NCBI GenBank assembly: GCA_020846875.1
Contig: JADLDB010000059.1
Location: 158,018-222,017 of the forward strand
Source: Myxococcales bacterium
GTDB taxonomy: Bacteria; Myxococcota; Myxococcia; Myxococcales; Myxococcaceae
DNA length: 64,000 nucleotides
Direction of reading: 5' to 3'
A program made the position numbers and the translations under genes. Below are positions 52,594 to 62,574 of the stretch, piece by piece. The notes under the pieces are model-generated. The model was not told where the DNA came from. It saw only the letters and a program-made list of their open reading frames with translations, and made no database searches. Numbering within the stretch: the stretch's first letter is position 1; each line of letters begins with the position of its first letter.

Positions 52594-54954
52594 ATGCCGC
52601 TGCGGATGAGGCTGAAAAACCTTGCTCTGGCTGTAACCATCGCGCTGACGGCCGGAACGGCGCAGGCGGTGCCCTTCACCATCACCATCAGCAACACCGG
52701 CACCAACTCGTCGTACCCGTGGAGCGCTGGGCTTTTGACGCTGTCGCCGGTGATCTCGCTGGGGCACTCACCGCAACCGAGCTCGGCTCAATACTCCTCG
52801 TACGTCTACGCCAACTCCCACTGCAACCGGACGGATGGGATCTGCGGCAGTGGCTGCAACGACGACGGCAACGCCGCGGTGCTGGCGGCTCGGCTGGGGC
52901 TGACGCTGGGAGTCGACGCGTGGCTGGTGCCTGCGCTCCCGGCGGGCAGCAACGCGACCGCGAGGGTGACGATCGACGCGCCGGTGGGCAGCCGGCTGTC
53001 GTACATCGCGTGGATCAACAACACGTCGGTGTTCGACGACTTCGTGTCCATCCATCCGCCCGGGATGAACACCACCCTGTCCGTCCCGCTGTTCGACTCC
53101 GGCGGCAGCCCGCTCCCCGCGATCTCCTTCAACATCTCGGGCTACGACACGAACTCGACCAGCGCGACCGACGGAAGCGGGGCGACCTGCGCCCAGGAGT
53201 GCCCCACCCAGACGGCTGGCTGCTACGTGGCCCCGGGGAACGCGTCGATCGGAGGCGCCGGCCTCTATCCACCCCAGCCACCAGCCACTCCGGGGCTCAG
53301 CCTGACCGCTTCGGGTCCCACCAGCACGTCGACCTCGCAGGTCACCTACACGTTCTCGTACACCAACCAGTCCACCTCGACGGTGAACAACCCGTCGCTG
53401 ACGTACACGCTGCCGGCGGGGGTCACCTTCGTGTCCGCGTCCAACGGCGGCACGCTGTCGGGCTCCACCGTCACCTGGGCCCTGGGCAACCAGGCGGCAG
53501 GAGCGACCGGCTCGCGCACCGTGACGGTCAACCTGGGTGGCCTGGGCGGCACCACCGCGCACTCGGGCGCCGTGACCTGGCTTCAGGGGGCTCGTCGCTT
53601 CACCGTGGTCTCCAACGTGATCCTCACCACGCTCGCCGCGCCGCAGTTGACGCCCGTCTGGGTCTACACCGAGCCCACCCTGCACACGACCGATGGCCTG
53701 GCGGTGGCGAACTTCACCAACGCGTCGGGCAGCGAGGTGCTGGTGCTGGCACCGGCGCGAGGATCGTCCGGGCCCGGCCGGGCCGTCGTGCTGAACAGCG
53801 GGTCCGGCGCTGAGCTCAGCTCCTTCAGCCCCGGCACCGGCCGCAACGTCATGGGCTTCCCGCTCGCCCAGCAGATGACCGGCAGCGGGCAGACGCTCGA
53901 GTACGTCTTCGGTGAGCCGCTCCCCGTCACCTCAAACGCCGGCGTCTACGCGCGCAACGGCTCCTCCACCGGGCTGTGGACGTCGATCCCCTATGGCTAC
54001 TCCGCGTACTGGAACATGGGGCCCGCGTCGGCCAACCTCACCGGCGCGCAGAACAACGAGATCGTCATCGCCGACTGGGACGGCAACGTGAAGCTGCTCC
54101 AGAGCAACAACGGCTCGGTGATCGCCTCGTACAGCACGTGGACCAGCGACCAGGATCACGTCTTCGGACACGCCGCGATCGCCGACGTGGACAACAACGG
54201 CGCGCTGGACGTGGTGCTGGCGGGCAACAAGCTGGGCACGGTGATCGCCCTGCAGGGCTCCAACCTCACGCTGCGCTGGAAGAGCGCGCCGCTGTTCTCT
54301 CTGTACGGCGACGTCCCCTACGGCAGCGGCCCTGCTGTGGGGGACCTCGACGGGGACGGGCGCCCGGAGATCGTCGTCGCCACCCGCGGCACCACCAGCG
54401 ACGTGTACGCCTTCGATGCCACTCAGCCCACCGGCTCGACCTGCGAGTACCGCTTCGATCCCGGCGGCAGCCACACCTACACCTCCCCGGTGATCGGCGA
54501 CGTGGACGGCTCGGGCCGCAAGTCGGTGGTGGTGATCTCCTCCACCACGGCGACGCTGACGGTCATGAAGGCGGGCGCCACGGGCTGCGCGGCAGGCGGC
54601 GGGACGATCGTCTGGCAGCACGTGATCAAGGCCGGAGATCGCTCCTCTTTCACGCCGGTCCTCTACGACGTCACGGGCGATGGGGTGCTGGACGTGATCG
54701 CCGCCTCCAACACCCGGCTGGAGGTGATCGACGTGCGCCGGCGCGCGGTGCTCCTGGCCTACGACGACGCCACCGCGGTGTTCGCCCCGTCGGCCGCGAT
54801 CGCCAACGCCTCGACCGGCAGCGCCGTGCGGGAGCTGTACGTTTCTGGCTGGAAGAACTCGAAGGTGTACCGTTTCGACCTGCCATCGACCGCGACCTCG
54901 ACCAACGACTGGCCCACCTTCATGGGTGGCAACACCCGCACGGGAGCGAGGTGA
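52594..54954 (+). CDS. Secreted DUF11 plus FG-GAP/VCBS beta-propeller protein
   Basis: 786 aa from ATG 52594; a further ATG 12 bases downstream is an alternative. Signal peptide MPLRMRLKNLALAVTIALTAGTAQA. A Cys-containing N-terminal domain (CNRTDGICGSGCNDDG, about 68-85) precedes a DUF11-like domain (about 230-350, VTYTFSYTNQSTSTV). The C-terminal half is a beta-propeller with four FG-GAP motifs (IADVDNNGALD, VGDLDGDGRPE, IGDVDGSGRKS, LYDVTGDGVLD). It is the first gene of a five-gene cluster: 3 bases to the lipoprotein, then PqqD-like, HPr-kinase-like and Tat peptide. It may be the extracellular product or partner of the system. Confidence 0.82.
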   Translation: MPLRMRLKNLALAVTIALTAGTAQAVPFTITISNTGTNSSYPWSAGLLTLSPVISLGHSPQPSSAQYSSYVYANSHCNRTDGICGSGCNDDGNAAVLAARLGLTLGVDAWLVPALPAGSNATARVTIDAPVGSRLSYIAWINNTSVFDDFVSIHPPGMNTTLSVPLFDSGGSPLPAISFNISGYDTNSTSATDGSGATCAQECPTQTAGCYVAPGNASIGGAGLYPPQPPATPGLSLTASGPTSTSTSQVTYTFSYTNQSTSTVNNPSLTYTLPAGVTFVSASNGGTLSGSTVTWALGNQAAGATGSRTVTVNLGGLGGTTAHSGAVTWLQGARRFTVVSNVILTTLAAPQLTPVWVYTEPTLHTTDGLAVANFTNASGSEVLVLAPARGSSGPGRAVVLNSGSGAELSSFSPGTGRNVMGFPLAQQMTGSGQTLEYVFGEPLPVTSNAGVYARNGSSTGLWTSIPYGYSAYWNMGPASANLTGAQNNEIVIADWDGNVKLLQSNNGSVIASYSTWTSDQDHVFGHAAIADVDNNGALDVVLAGNKLGTVIALQGSNLTLRWKSAPLFSLYGDVPYGSGPAVGDLDGDGRPEIVVATRGTTSDVYAFDATQPTGSTCEYRFDPGGSHTYTSPVIGDVDGSGRKSVVVISSTTATLTVMKAGATGCAAGGGTIVWQHVIKAGDRSSFTPVLYDVTGDGVLDVIAASNTRLEVIDVRRRAVLLAYDDATAVFAPSAAIANASTGSAVRELYVSGWKNSKVYRFDLPSTATSTNDWPTFMGGNTRTGAR

Positions 54955-54957
54955 ACG

Positions 54958-55188
54958 ATGAGGCGCCTTCTGATCCTCCTGATCGCCGGGCTCACCGCGC
55001 TGCAGCTGTCCTGCGGGGGCGAGGACCTCCCGGACGAGGCGCCTCCTCCGGACCTGCAGGCCCTGCCGCCCGACTTCCTCTCACCGCAGTCGACGTGGCC
55101 GGACGCGGCGGATCTCGGAGTGGTGGTTTCGTCGGGCGTGGATCCGCTAGCCCCCCGGCCGCCTCCACCGCCGATGCACGATCGCTGA
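54958..55188 (+). CDS. Small Pro-rich lipoprotein
   Basis: 76 aa, ATG 3 bases after the propeller gene, with a GAGGTGA site. Lipobox LQLSC (Cys19). The mature part is rich in Pro, Asp and Ala (PPDLQALPPDFLSP) and lacks other Cys. No domain is recognised. Because of its size and place before the PqqD-like gene it could be a precursor or a secreted component of the cassette, but the sequence does not show a leader-core design. Confidence 0.65.
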   Translation: MRRLLILLIAGLTALQLSCGGEDLPDEAPPPDLQALPPDFLSPQSTWPDAADLGVVVSSGVDPLAPRPPPPPMHDR

Positions 55189-55196
55189 AGGACCCG

Positions 55197-55466
55197 ATGC
55201 CGAACAGCGTGGGCCCCAGGAGCCGGGAAGACGTCATGGTGACGCCGTTCCTCGACTCGTGCGTGGTGGTGGACCCGCTGACCGACGAGGCGCACATGCT
55301 CAACGCCTCGGCGGCCTTCGTCTTGAGCTGCTGCGACGGGGCGACGGACGAGACGGCGATCGCCCGCGAGCTGGCGGACAGCGCCCGGGTGCCCCTGGAG
55401 ATCGCCTTGAGTGACGTGCGCACCTGCCTCGCCCAACTCCGGGGAAAGAAGCTCGTCCATGACTGA
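55197..55466 (+). CDS. PqqD-family peptide-binding protein
   Basis: 89 aa, ATG 8 bases after the lipoprotein stop. The PqqD/RRE fold signature is seen: VVVDPLTDEAHMLNASAAFV then DGATDETAIARELA, a winged-helix pattern of three helices and a beta-hairpin that holds the leader peptide of RiPP precursors. PqqD proteins are always partners of a peptide-modifying enzyme. Its stop overlaps the start of the HPr-kinase-like gene, indicating translational coupling. No radical SAM protein is within the window. Confidence 0.82.
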   Translation: MPNSVGPRSREDVMVTPFLDSCVVVDPLTDEAHMLNASAAFVLSCCDGATDETAIARELADSARVPLEIALSDVRTCLAQLRGKKLVHD

Positions 55467-56268
55467 GGGCCTCGGCGCGCACAGCACGTCCCGGGTGGTG
55501 CAGGTGGGCGCCAGCGCCTTCCGCCTCGAAGGAGATCGCGCCCTCGTCGAGCTCAGCCGGGACTTCGTCTACCCGCTGGAGGTGCAGGCTCCTGGGCCCG
55601 CCCAACCGGTGCGTCTCGCCCGGGTCGAGGGCCGCTTTCGCGCAGCCGCCTCCGCCTTCACCGTCGAGGCCCGCACCGAGGAGGAGCTGCTCGAGCAGCT
55701 CGACTACCGCCTCACCTGCGAGGCGCTGGCGCAAGACGAAGCGCACGCGGCGCTGCACGCGGCCTGCGTGCGGGTCGGCGCGGGCCCGGTGCTTCTGCTC
55801 GGCGCTCACCTGAGCGGGAAGTCGACGGTCGCGGCGGCCCTGGGTCGCCTGGGCGCGCAGACGTGGAGCGACGACATCACGCTGCTGCGCGGCGAGCCCG
55901 TGGGCGTCCGTCCGCTGTCGAGGGCGATCCGCGTCCGGCGCGATGCGGCCCGCTTGCTGGGGATCGGCGCGGGGGGGCCGACGCACCGGGTGTCGCCCGC
56001 CTCGCCCCCCGCCGGGTGGCACCTGCCCGTCGCCTGTGTGCGGGTGAAGTACTGCGCGGGCGCAGAGACGGAGTGGATCCGGCCCGCCTCCACGGACGCG
56101 ATGGTCGCGCTGATGGAGAGCACCTTCGGGTTTGCGGCCGCGCCACCGCAGAAGCTCCCGCACCTGGTGGCGTTGATCTCCCACGTGCCGGTGTTCACCT
56201 TCACGTACGACGCCGCGCCGCTCGAAGGCGCCAGGCGCTTGCTCGAATTGCTGGAGGCCGCGAGGTGA
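55459..56268 (+). CDS. HPr-kinase-like ATPase (HprK-related)
   Basis: 269 aa, ATG overlaps the PqqD-like stop. The Walker A motif GAHLSGKST (about 115-123) followed by SDDITLLRG (about 135) is the HPr kinase/phosphorylase C-terminal signature. There is no N-terminal HprK domain. HprK-like kinases occur in other RiPP-type clusters, e.g. the lasso peptide kinase of paeninodin that phosphorylates the precursor. Together with PqqD this suggests phosphorylation of a peptide or protein partner. Its stop overlaps the Tat peptide gene (GTGA). Confidence 0.8.
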   Translation: MTEGLGAHSTSRVVQVGASAFRLEGDRALVELSRDFVYPLEVQAPGPAQPVRLARVEGRFRAAASAFTVEARTEEELLEQLDYRLTCEALAQDEAHAALHAACVRVGAGPVLLLGAHLSGKSTVAAALGRLGAQTWSDDITLLRGEPVGVRPLSRAIRVRRDAARLLGIGAGGPTHRVSPASPPAGWHLPVACVRVKYCAGAETEWIRPASTDAMVALMESTFGFAAAPPQKLPHLVALISHVPVFTFTYDAAPLEGARRLLELLEAAR

Positions 56269-56483
56269 GCGACGCGCCCCCGCCGCCGCCACCCGCCGAT
56301 GATCGCCAGTCGCGGCGCGAGTTCTTCAAGCGCCTGCTGGTGCTGCGCTACGCCGCCCCGCTGGTGGCCACGTACTCGATGAAGGCCTTCGCCCAGGCCG
56401 GGCCGACGCCACCGCCCGATCGCTGCTGCGACGGCGATCCGCCTCCCTGCGCCCCAGGCCAGGAGCCGGGCATCGACTGCTGA
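56265..56483 (+). CDS. Short Tat-signal Cys-rich peptide
   Basis: 72 aa, GTG start inside the kinase stop. Residues 1-16 are Pro-rich; the twin-arginine motif SRREFFKR (about 16-23) precedes a hydrophobic stretch and an A-x-A cleavage site (KAFAQA). The remaining ~27 residues contain 4 Cys (DRCC, PPPC and final GIDC) and many Pro; there is no Ser and only one Thr. It is exported folded, consistent with modification before export. No homologous family is recognised; it is the best candidate for the modified peptide. Confidence 0.75.
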   Translation: MSDAPPPPPPADDRQSRREFFKRLLVLRYAAPLVATYSMKAFAQAGPTPPPDRCCDGDPPPCAPGQEPGIDC

Positions 56484-56490
56484 GCCCCGG

Positions 56491-57225
56491 TCAGGACGCG
56501 CCGCGCCTCTTCACCACCCCCGACTTGTCCACGTAGATCCCCTCGGGCAGGCGCGCCTCCACCTTCTCGCGGTAGCCCTGCACGTGGAAGCCGGTGTCCA
56601 CCAGGGCCATCACGCACGCGGTCTGCACGCGCTTGGCGGTGTCTTCGGTGACGAGCAGGGCGAGCAGCTCTTCCCGCGCCGGCTCGAACTTCACCGAGGC
56701 GATCGTCTTGAGCGCGCACATCTTCACGTCGTCGGACATGTCGTTGAGGAAGGGCAGGGCGACGGGGCCGATCCGCTCGTCGGCCGTGCCTTCGAGGAAG
56801 TGCAGGAGCACCTCCTTCTTCTCCGGATCGCGCGTGTACTCGGCGCCCAGGCGCTTGAGCTCGTCCGTCACCACGCCGATCACCTGCTCGGGCGGGAGGA
56901 TCGCCTCCAGGATCTTGAGCGCCCAGCTCGACGCCACGTCGCTCGTCTTGAGGAAGTCCTTCACCGGAGCCAGCGCCTCGTCCTCGAGCGCGCAGATGAA
57001 CTCGTAGACGGCCTGCTTCTCCTCCGCGTCGGTGGTCTGCGGATCGACCGCGAAGGTGAAGCGCTGCATCAGCACCGGCACCGCGTCGGGGCTCTTGAGC
57101 TTGCCCAGCTCGTCGATCGCCTTCTGGCGGGTGGCCGCGTCGCCGTACTTCTGGGTCACCTTGGGCTTGAGCCTCTTTGCCTTGTCTGCAGGGGTGCCGC
57201 CGCCGAAGAAGTCCAGGAATCCCAT
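56491..57225 (-). CDS. HEAT-repeat protein
   Basis: 244 aa. Helical repeats from about residue 30 on (AIDELGKLKSPDAVPVLMQRF, WALKILEAILPPEQVIG, MCALKTIASVKFEPARE, VQTACVMALVDTGFHV) match HEAT/Armadillo-like helix pairs. The N-terminal MGFLDFFGGGTPADKAKRLKPK is a common start in this family in myxobacteria. There is no signal peptide, so it is a cytoplasmic scaffold. Same strand as the DnaJ-like gene upstream (15 bases), suggesting cotranscription. Stop is 7 bases from the Tat peptide gene stop. Confidence 0.85.
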   Translation of the reverse strand: MGFLDFFGGGTPADKAKRLKPKVTQKYGDAATRQKAIDELGKLKSPDAVPVLMQRFTFAVDPQTTDAEEKQAVYEFICALEDEALAPVKDFLKTSDVASSWALKILEAILPPEQVIGVVTDELKRLGAEYTRDPEKKEVLLHFLEGTADERIGPVALPFLNDMSDDVKMCALKTIASVKFEPAREELLALLVTEDTAKRVQTACVMALVDTGFHVQGYREKVEARLPEGIYVDKSGVVKRRGAS

Positions 57226-57240
57226 GGTCGAGGGGCTCTA

Positions 57241-58189
<949 letters not shown>

Positions 58190-58191
<2 letters not shown>

Positions 58192-58876
58192 GACCGAGTG
58201 GCACCGTAACCAGCCGTTTCGCTTGCGCCACTGGGTGCTGGTGGCGTGTTTCTGCTCGGTTGCGGCCTGGGGACAGCGCCCGCCGAAGGGCCAGGTGATC
58301 GACCGGGCGGTGGCGTCCATCGAAGGGCAGGTGATCACCCTGTCGCAGCTCGAGTTCGAAGCGCGGGTGCTGCTGGTCAACGCGGGCGCGGCGGCGGCGG
58401 CCTTTGCCCCGCTCGATCACGACGCGCTCAAGGCCAGCCTCAACGCGATCATCGACGAGCGCCTGGCCACGCTGGAGGCGGACAAGCTGGAGGCCTACCC
58501 GGTGGAGGCGGAGGAGGTGCAGAAGGCGATCGCCGACTTCCGCGCGCGCTTCGAGAGCGAGGCGAAATTCAAGGAGTTCCTGGCGAGGAACGAGGCCGAC
58601 CTGCAGGACGTGGGGCGGGTGCTGGAGCGCTCGTTGCGGGCGCGGCGAGCGCTGGAAGGGAAGCTGCGGCTGCGGGTGCAGGTGACGGCGGAGGACGTGG
58701 CCGCGGCGAAGGCCGTGAGCCCCGAGCTCAAGGACGTGACGGACGCGATGGTGAAGCAGCGGCTGGTGAACGAGCGCTTCCAGAAGCTGGTGAAGCAGGA
58801 GCTGGAGGCGGCGCGGCGCGACGTGGACGTGCGGCTGCTGGGGCCCTTCTCTCCGAAGTCGGGGGCCGGCCCGTGA
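58190..58876 (+). CDS. SurA-N-like periplasmic chaperone (no PPIase domain)
   Basis: 228 aa from ATG 58190; the start overlaps the DnaJ-like start on the other strand. An N-terminal segment with a hydrophobic core ([18 protein letters not shown]) serves as a signal peptide. The region ~35-210 is the SurA_N helical fold ([55 protein letters not shown]). No parvulin domain follows, so it lacks peptidyl-prolyl isomerase activity. Probably helps outer-membrane protein folding. The stop overlaps rimI (GTGA). Confidence 0.85.
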
Positions 58877-59340
58877 GGGAGCTCGCGCCCCAGCTTCGGA
58901 TCCGCAAGATGAGCCTGGCCGATCTCCCGGCCGTGATGGAGATCGAGAACCAGGCCTTCTCCAACCCGTGGTCTGTCGACATGGTGAAGAAGGAGCTCAG
59001 CCAGGACTGGTCGACGGTGCTGCTGGCGGAGCTCTGGACGCCGCGGGGCTGGCTGATCCGTGCGTTCGCGATCTTCTGGCTGGTCCACGACGAGATCCAC
59101 GTACTGAACGTCGCCACCCACCAGGAGCTCCGGCGCCAGGGCATCGGCCGGCAGGTGATGGACGCGGTGATCGCCTTCGGGAGAGATCACAAGTGCCGGA
59201 TCGCCACCCTGGAGGTGCGCCGCGGCAACGGCGCCGCGCTGGGGCTCTACCAGTCGCTCGGCTTCCGCACGGTGGGGTTGCGCCCCAACTACTACCAGGA
59301 CGATCGCGAGGACGCGGTGGTGATGATCATGGACCTCTGA
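58873..59340 (+). CDS. rimI: Ribosomal protein S18-alanine N-acetyltransferase
   Basis: 155 aa, GTG start overlapping the SurA-like stop. GNAT fold: motif A with LRRQGIGRQVMDAVI (about 87-102), and the C-terminal N-G-A-A-L-G-L-Y-Q-S-L-G-F motif (about 119-131), as in RimI. Acetyl-CoA dependent N-terminal acetylation of S18. Length normal (~150). Followed by the rpsL promoter. Confidence 0.9.
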   Translation: MRELAPQLRIRKMSLADLPAVMEIENQAFSNPWSVDMVKKELSQDWSTVLLAELWTPRGWLIRAFAIFWLVHDEIHVLNVATHQELRRQGIGRQVMDAVIAFGRDHKCRIATLEVRRGNGAALGLYQSLGFRTVGLRPNYYQDDREDAVVMIMDL

Positions 59341-59384
59341 CGCGAACGTTGCCCTTCAGCCAAGCTGCGCGCCGCCCGGCCCGC

Positions 59385-59413
59385 TTGACAGGGGTGGTGC
59401 GCCCCTGTATGCG
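59385..59413 (+). promoter_or_regulatory. Promoter of the rpsL operon
   Basis: Perfect -35 TTGACA (59385-59390), a 17-base spacer and -10 TATGCG (59408-59413), then a GC-rich discriminator. The start codon is 32 bases further on with AAGGA at 59436-59440, so unlike many genes here it has a leader. Confidence 0.75.
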
Positions 59414-59445
59414 GGCGACCCTTTTTCGAGGTCTTAAGGACGTTC

Positions 59446-59817
59446 ATGCCTACGATCAACCAGCTCATCCGCAAGGGTCGCGAGCAGCTCCGGTACAAGA
59501 GCAAGAGCCCGGCGCTCAAGGCGAACCCGCAGAAGCGCGGCGTCTGCACCCGCGTGTACACCACCACCCCGAAGAAGCCGAACTCGGCGCTGCGCAAGGT
59601 GGCCCGCGTGCGCCTCACCAACGGCATCGAGGTGACCTCCTACATCCCCGGCGTCGGCCACAACCTGCAGGAGCACTCGGTGGTGCTCATCCGCGGCGGC
59701 CGCGTGAAGGACCTCCCGGGCGTTCGCTACCACATCATCCGCGGCACGCTGGACTCGGTCGGCGTGCAGGGCCGCAAGCAGGGGCGCTCCAAGTACGGCG
59801 CCAAGCGGCCGCAGTAA
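59446..59817 (+). CDS. rpsL: Ribosomal protein S12
   Basis: 123 aa. [14 protein letters not shown] start, [15 protein letters not shown] (streptomycin-region Lys at ~43 wild type) and [15 protein letters not shown] (Lys at ~88 wild type) are conserved. Decoding-centre protein of the small subunit. First gene of the str operon here, 22 bases before rpsG. Confidence 0.99.
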   Translation: MPTINQLIRKGREQLRYKSKSPALKANPQKRGVCTRVYTTTPKKPNSALRKVARVRLTNGIEVTSYIPGVGHNLQEHSVVLIRGGRVKDLPGVRYHIIRGTLDSVGVQGRKQGRSKYGAKRPQ

Positions 59818-59839
59818 TCACTTTCGAGAGGGACTTTCC

Positions 59840-60310
59840 ATGCCGCGCCGTCGCGTACCCAATAAGCGCAAGATCAACCCGGACCCGAAGTTCCAGGACC
59901 GGCTCGTCGCCAAGTTCATCAACAACCTGATGCGCAAGGGCAAGATGTCCACCGCCGAGGGCATCACCTACGGCGCCTTCTCGCTGATCGAGGAGCGCTC
60001 CAAGGAAGAGCCCTTGAAGGTCTTCAAGCGCGCGCTCGACAACGTCAAGCCGGTGCTCGAGGTGAAGAGCCGCCGCGTCGGTGGCGCCACCTACCAGGTG
60101 CCCGTCGAGGTCCGGCAGGATCGCCGCGTGGCGCTCGCCATGCGCTGGCTCATCTCCTACGGCAAGGCCCGCGGGGAGAAGACCATGATGGAGAAGCTGG
60201 CCGGTGAGATCATGGACGCGTCCAACAACCGCGGCAACGCGGTGAAGAAGCGCGAGGACACCCACAAGATGGCCGAGGCCAACAAGGCCTTCTCGCACTA
60301 CCGCTGGTAA
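59840..60310 (+). CDS. rpsG: Ribosomal protein S7
   Basis: 156 aa, normal length. Opens [18 protein letters not shown] and contains [16 protein letters not shown], the S7 16S rRNA-binding core. Primary assembly protein of the 30S head. A strong hairpin terminator follows its stop, before fusA. Confidence 0.99.
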   Translation: MPRRRVPNKRKINPDPKFQDRLVAKFINNLMRKGKMSTAEGITYGAFSLIEERSKEEPLKVFKRALDNVKPVLEVKSRRVGGATYQVPVEVRQDRRVALAMRWLISYGKARGEKTMMEKLAGEIMDASNNRGNAVKKREDTHKMAEANKAFSHYRW

Positions 60311-60330
60311 TCCGCGTCGCGGGCGTAACG

Positions 60331-60370
60331 AACGGGGTGCTGGCCTGCGAGCCGGCGCCCCGTTTTCGTT
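60331..60370 (+). terminator. Rho-independent terminator between rpsG and fusA
   Basis: A 14-bp stem with two G-U pairs (AACGGGGTGCTGGC / GCCGGCGCCCCGTT), loop CTGCGA, followed by TTTTCGTTT on the plus strand. It ends about 42 bases before the fusA start. Confidence 0.75.
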
Positions 60371-60411
60371 TGTCTCGACTCGTTTCCTCCCCGTAGAAGG
60401 CCCTCACAGCC

Positions 60412-62505
60412 ATGGCCCGCGACTACCCGCTCGAGCGTTACCGCAACATCGGCATCATGGCGCACATCGACGCCGGGAAGACGACCACCACCGAACGGGT
60501 CCTCTTCTACGCGGGCGCCATCCACAAGATGGGCGAGGTGCACGAGGGCACCACCACCACCGACTGGATGCCCCAGGAGCGCGAGCGCGGCATCACCATC
60601 ACCTCCGCCGCCATTACCTGCTTCTGGACGCGCAACGACACGAAGTACCGCATCAACATCATCGACACGCCCGGCCACGTGGACTTCACCATCGAGGTCG
60701 AGCGCTCCTTGCGCGTGCTGGACGGGGCGATCGCGGTGTTCGACGGGAAGAACGGCGTCGAGCCGCAGTCCGAGACGGTGTGGCGCCAGGCGGACAAGTA
60801 CAAGGTCCCCCGGATCTGCTTCATCAACAAGCTGGACGCGCTCGGCGCCGACTTCGACATGTCGGTGGCGTCGATCAAGGAGCGCCTGGGCGCGAAGCCC
60901 CTGGTGATGCAACTGCCGCTGGGGAAGGAAGAGCACCACCGGGGGATGATCGACCTGGTGCGGATGAAGGCGCTGGTGTTCCACGACGACGACGACGGCA
61001 GCAAGTTCGACGTGACGGACATTCCCGCCGACTTCGCCGACGCCGCGAAGGCCGCGCGCAAGCACCTGCTGGAGCAGGCCGCGGAGCTCGACGACTCGTT
61101 GATGGAGCGCTACCTCGAGAACGAGGGCTCCGACTTCACCGAAGCCGAGCTGCGCGCGGCAATCCGCAAGGGCTGCATCGCGCTCAAGGTGTTCCCGGTC
61201 TTCTGTGGCTCGGCGTACCGGCACAAGGGCGTGCAGCCGTTGATCGACGGGGTGGTGGACTTCCTGCCGTCGCCGCTGGACGTGCCGCCGGTGCACGGCA
61301 AGGACAACAAGGGCAACGACGTGGTACGCGAGACGAAGGACGACGCGCCGTTCTCTGCGCTGGCGTTCAAGATCGCCAACGACTCCTTCGGCACGCTGAC
61401 CTTCATTCGCGTGTACTCGGGGAAGCTCGAGGCGGGCACGGCGGTGTGGAACACGGCCAAGAAGAAGCGCGAGCGGGTGGGGCGCCTGGTGCAGATGCGC
61501 GCGGACAAGCGCGAAGAGCTCGACGAGTGCCTCGCTGGAGACATCTGCGCGATCGTAGGGCTCAAGAACGTCACCACCGGCGACACGCTGTGCGTGGAGA
61601 GCCACCAGGTGCTGCTCGAGAAGATCGACTTCCCCGAGCCGGTGATTCAGTTGGCGCTGGAGCCGAAGTCCACCGAGGACTCGGACAAGCTGACCGGCGC
61701 CCTGCAGAAGCTGGCGGTGGAAGATCCGTCGTTCCGCGTGCGGACCGATGACGAGACGGGGCAGATGATCATCGCCGGCATGGGCGAGCTGCACCTGGAG
61801 ATCATCGTCGACCGCTTGAAGCGCGAGCACAAAGTCGCGGCCAACGTCGGCAAGCCGCAGGTGGCCTACCGCGAGACGATCACGAGGACCGCCGAGGGCG
61901 AGGGCAAGTACATCAAGCAGACCGGCGGCAAGGGCCAGTACGGCCACGTGAAGCTGCGCGTGTCGCCCAACGAGCGCGGGAAGGGCTTCACCTTCGTCGA
62001 CTCGCTCGAGGGCGGGGTGATCCCGAAGGAGTACGTCCCGGCGATCAAGGCCGGCGTGGAGGGCGCGCTGTCCCGCGGCGTGGTGGCCAGCTACGCGCTC
62101 ATCGACGTGAACGCGGAGCTCATCGACGGCAGCTTCCACGACGTGGACTCCGACGAGATCAGCTTTCAGATCGCGGCGTCGATGGCGTTCCAGGACGCGT
62201 GCAAGAACGCGGACCCGGTGCTGCTCGAGCCGATGATGGCGGTGGAGATCATCGTGCCCATCGACAACATGGGCTCGGTGATCGGCGACGTGAGCGCGCG
62301 GCGCGGCAACATCAAGGGCATGCACCAGCGGGCCAACGTCCAGGTGATCGACGCCGACGTGCCGCTGGCGGAGATGTTCGGGTACGTGGACTCCTTGCGC
62401 ACGCTGACGCAGGGGCGCGGGAACTACACGATGCAGTTCGGCAGCTACGCGGCGATCCCGCCCAACATCCTCGGGCCGCTGCTGGTGCGCCTGCGCGGGT
62501 ATTGA
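60412..62505 (+). CDS. fusA: Elongation factor G
   Basis: 697 aa, standard length. [15 protein letters not shown] (about 17-31) is the P-loop, [11 protein letters not shown] is switch [10 protein letters not shown] (about 84-92) is G3 and [10 protein letters not shown] (about 138-147) is G4. Domains II-V follow, with [11 protein letters not shown] in domain IV. It drives translocation. It is separated from rpsG by a terminator, so it likely has another promoter. No tuf gene follows; the next gene is Uma2-like. Confidence 0.98.
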   Translation: MARDYPLERYRNIGIMAHIDAGKTTTTERVLFYAGAIHKMGEVHEGTTTTDWMPQERERGITITSAAITCFWTRNDTKYRINIIDTPGHVDFTIEVERSLRVLDGAIAVFDGKNGVEPQSETVWRQADKYKVPRICFINKLDALGADFDMSVASIKERLGAKPLVMQLPLGKEEHHRGMIDLVRMKALVFHDDDDGSKFDVTDIPADFADAAKAARKHLLEQAAELDDSLMERYLENEGSDFTEAELRAAIRKGCIALKVFPVFCGSAYRHKGVQPLIDGVVDFLPSPLDVPPVHGKDNKGNDVVRETKDDAPFSALAFKIANDSFGTLTFIRVYSGKLEAGTAVWNTAKKKRERVGRLVQMRADKREELDECLAGDICAIVGLKNVTTGDTLCVESHQVLLEKIDFPEPVIQLALEPKSTEDSDKLTGALQKLAVEDPSFRVRTDDETGQMIIAGMGELHLEIIVDRLKREHKVAANVGKPQVAYRETITRTAEGEGKYIKQTGGKGQYGHVKLRVSPNERGKGFTFVDSLEGGVIPKEYVPAIKAGVEGALSRGVVASYALIDVNAELIDGSFHDVDSDEISFQIAASMAFQDACKNADPVLLEPMMAVEIIVPIDNMGSVIGDVSARRGNIKGMHQRANVQVIDADVPLAEMFGYVDSLRTLTQGRGNYTMQFGSYAAIPPNILGPLLVRLRGY

Positions 62506-62513
62506 GAAACCGT

Positions 62514-62550
62514 CTCCTTCTCTCCAATCGGGGGAGAGGGTCGGGGTGAG
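62514..62550 (+). repeat. Second REP-like element downstream of fusA
   Basis: TCTCCTTCTCTCC, ATCGGGGG, and GAGGGTCGGGGTGAG form a copy related to the one after argS, but with a less perfect stem. It follows the fusA stop by 8 bases. The copies share ATCGGGG and GAGGGTCGGGG. Confidence 0.6.
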
Positions 62551-62561
62551 CTGAAGTGCGC

Positions 62562-62567
62562 TAGGCT
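62562..62567 (+). promoter_or_regulatory. TAGGCT box before Uma2 gene
   Basis: TAGGCT with seven bases to the GTG at 62575. It is a TANNNT-type -10 candidate with no clear -35. Confidence 0.4.
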
Positions 62568-62574
62568 GTCGCCT

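Noticed and set aside
55197..56483. Lasso peptide cluster interpretation
   Set aside because: No asparagine-synthetase-like cyclase or transglutaminase-like protease gene is present, and the Tat peptide lacks a lasso-type core.
60370..60398. TTGTCT - 17 - GTAGAA as a fusA promoter
   Set aside because: Match to the -10 is poor; only the position is attractive.
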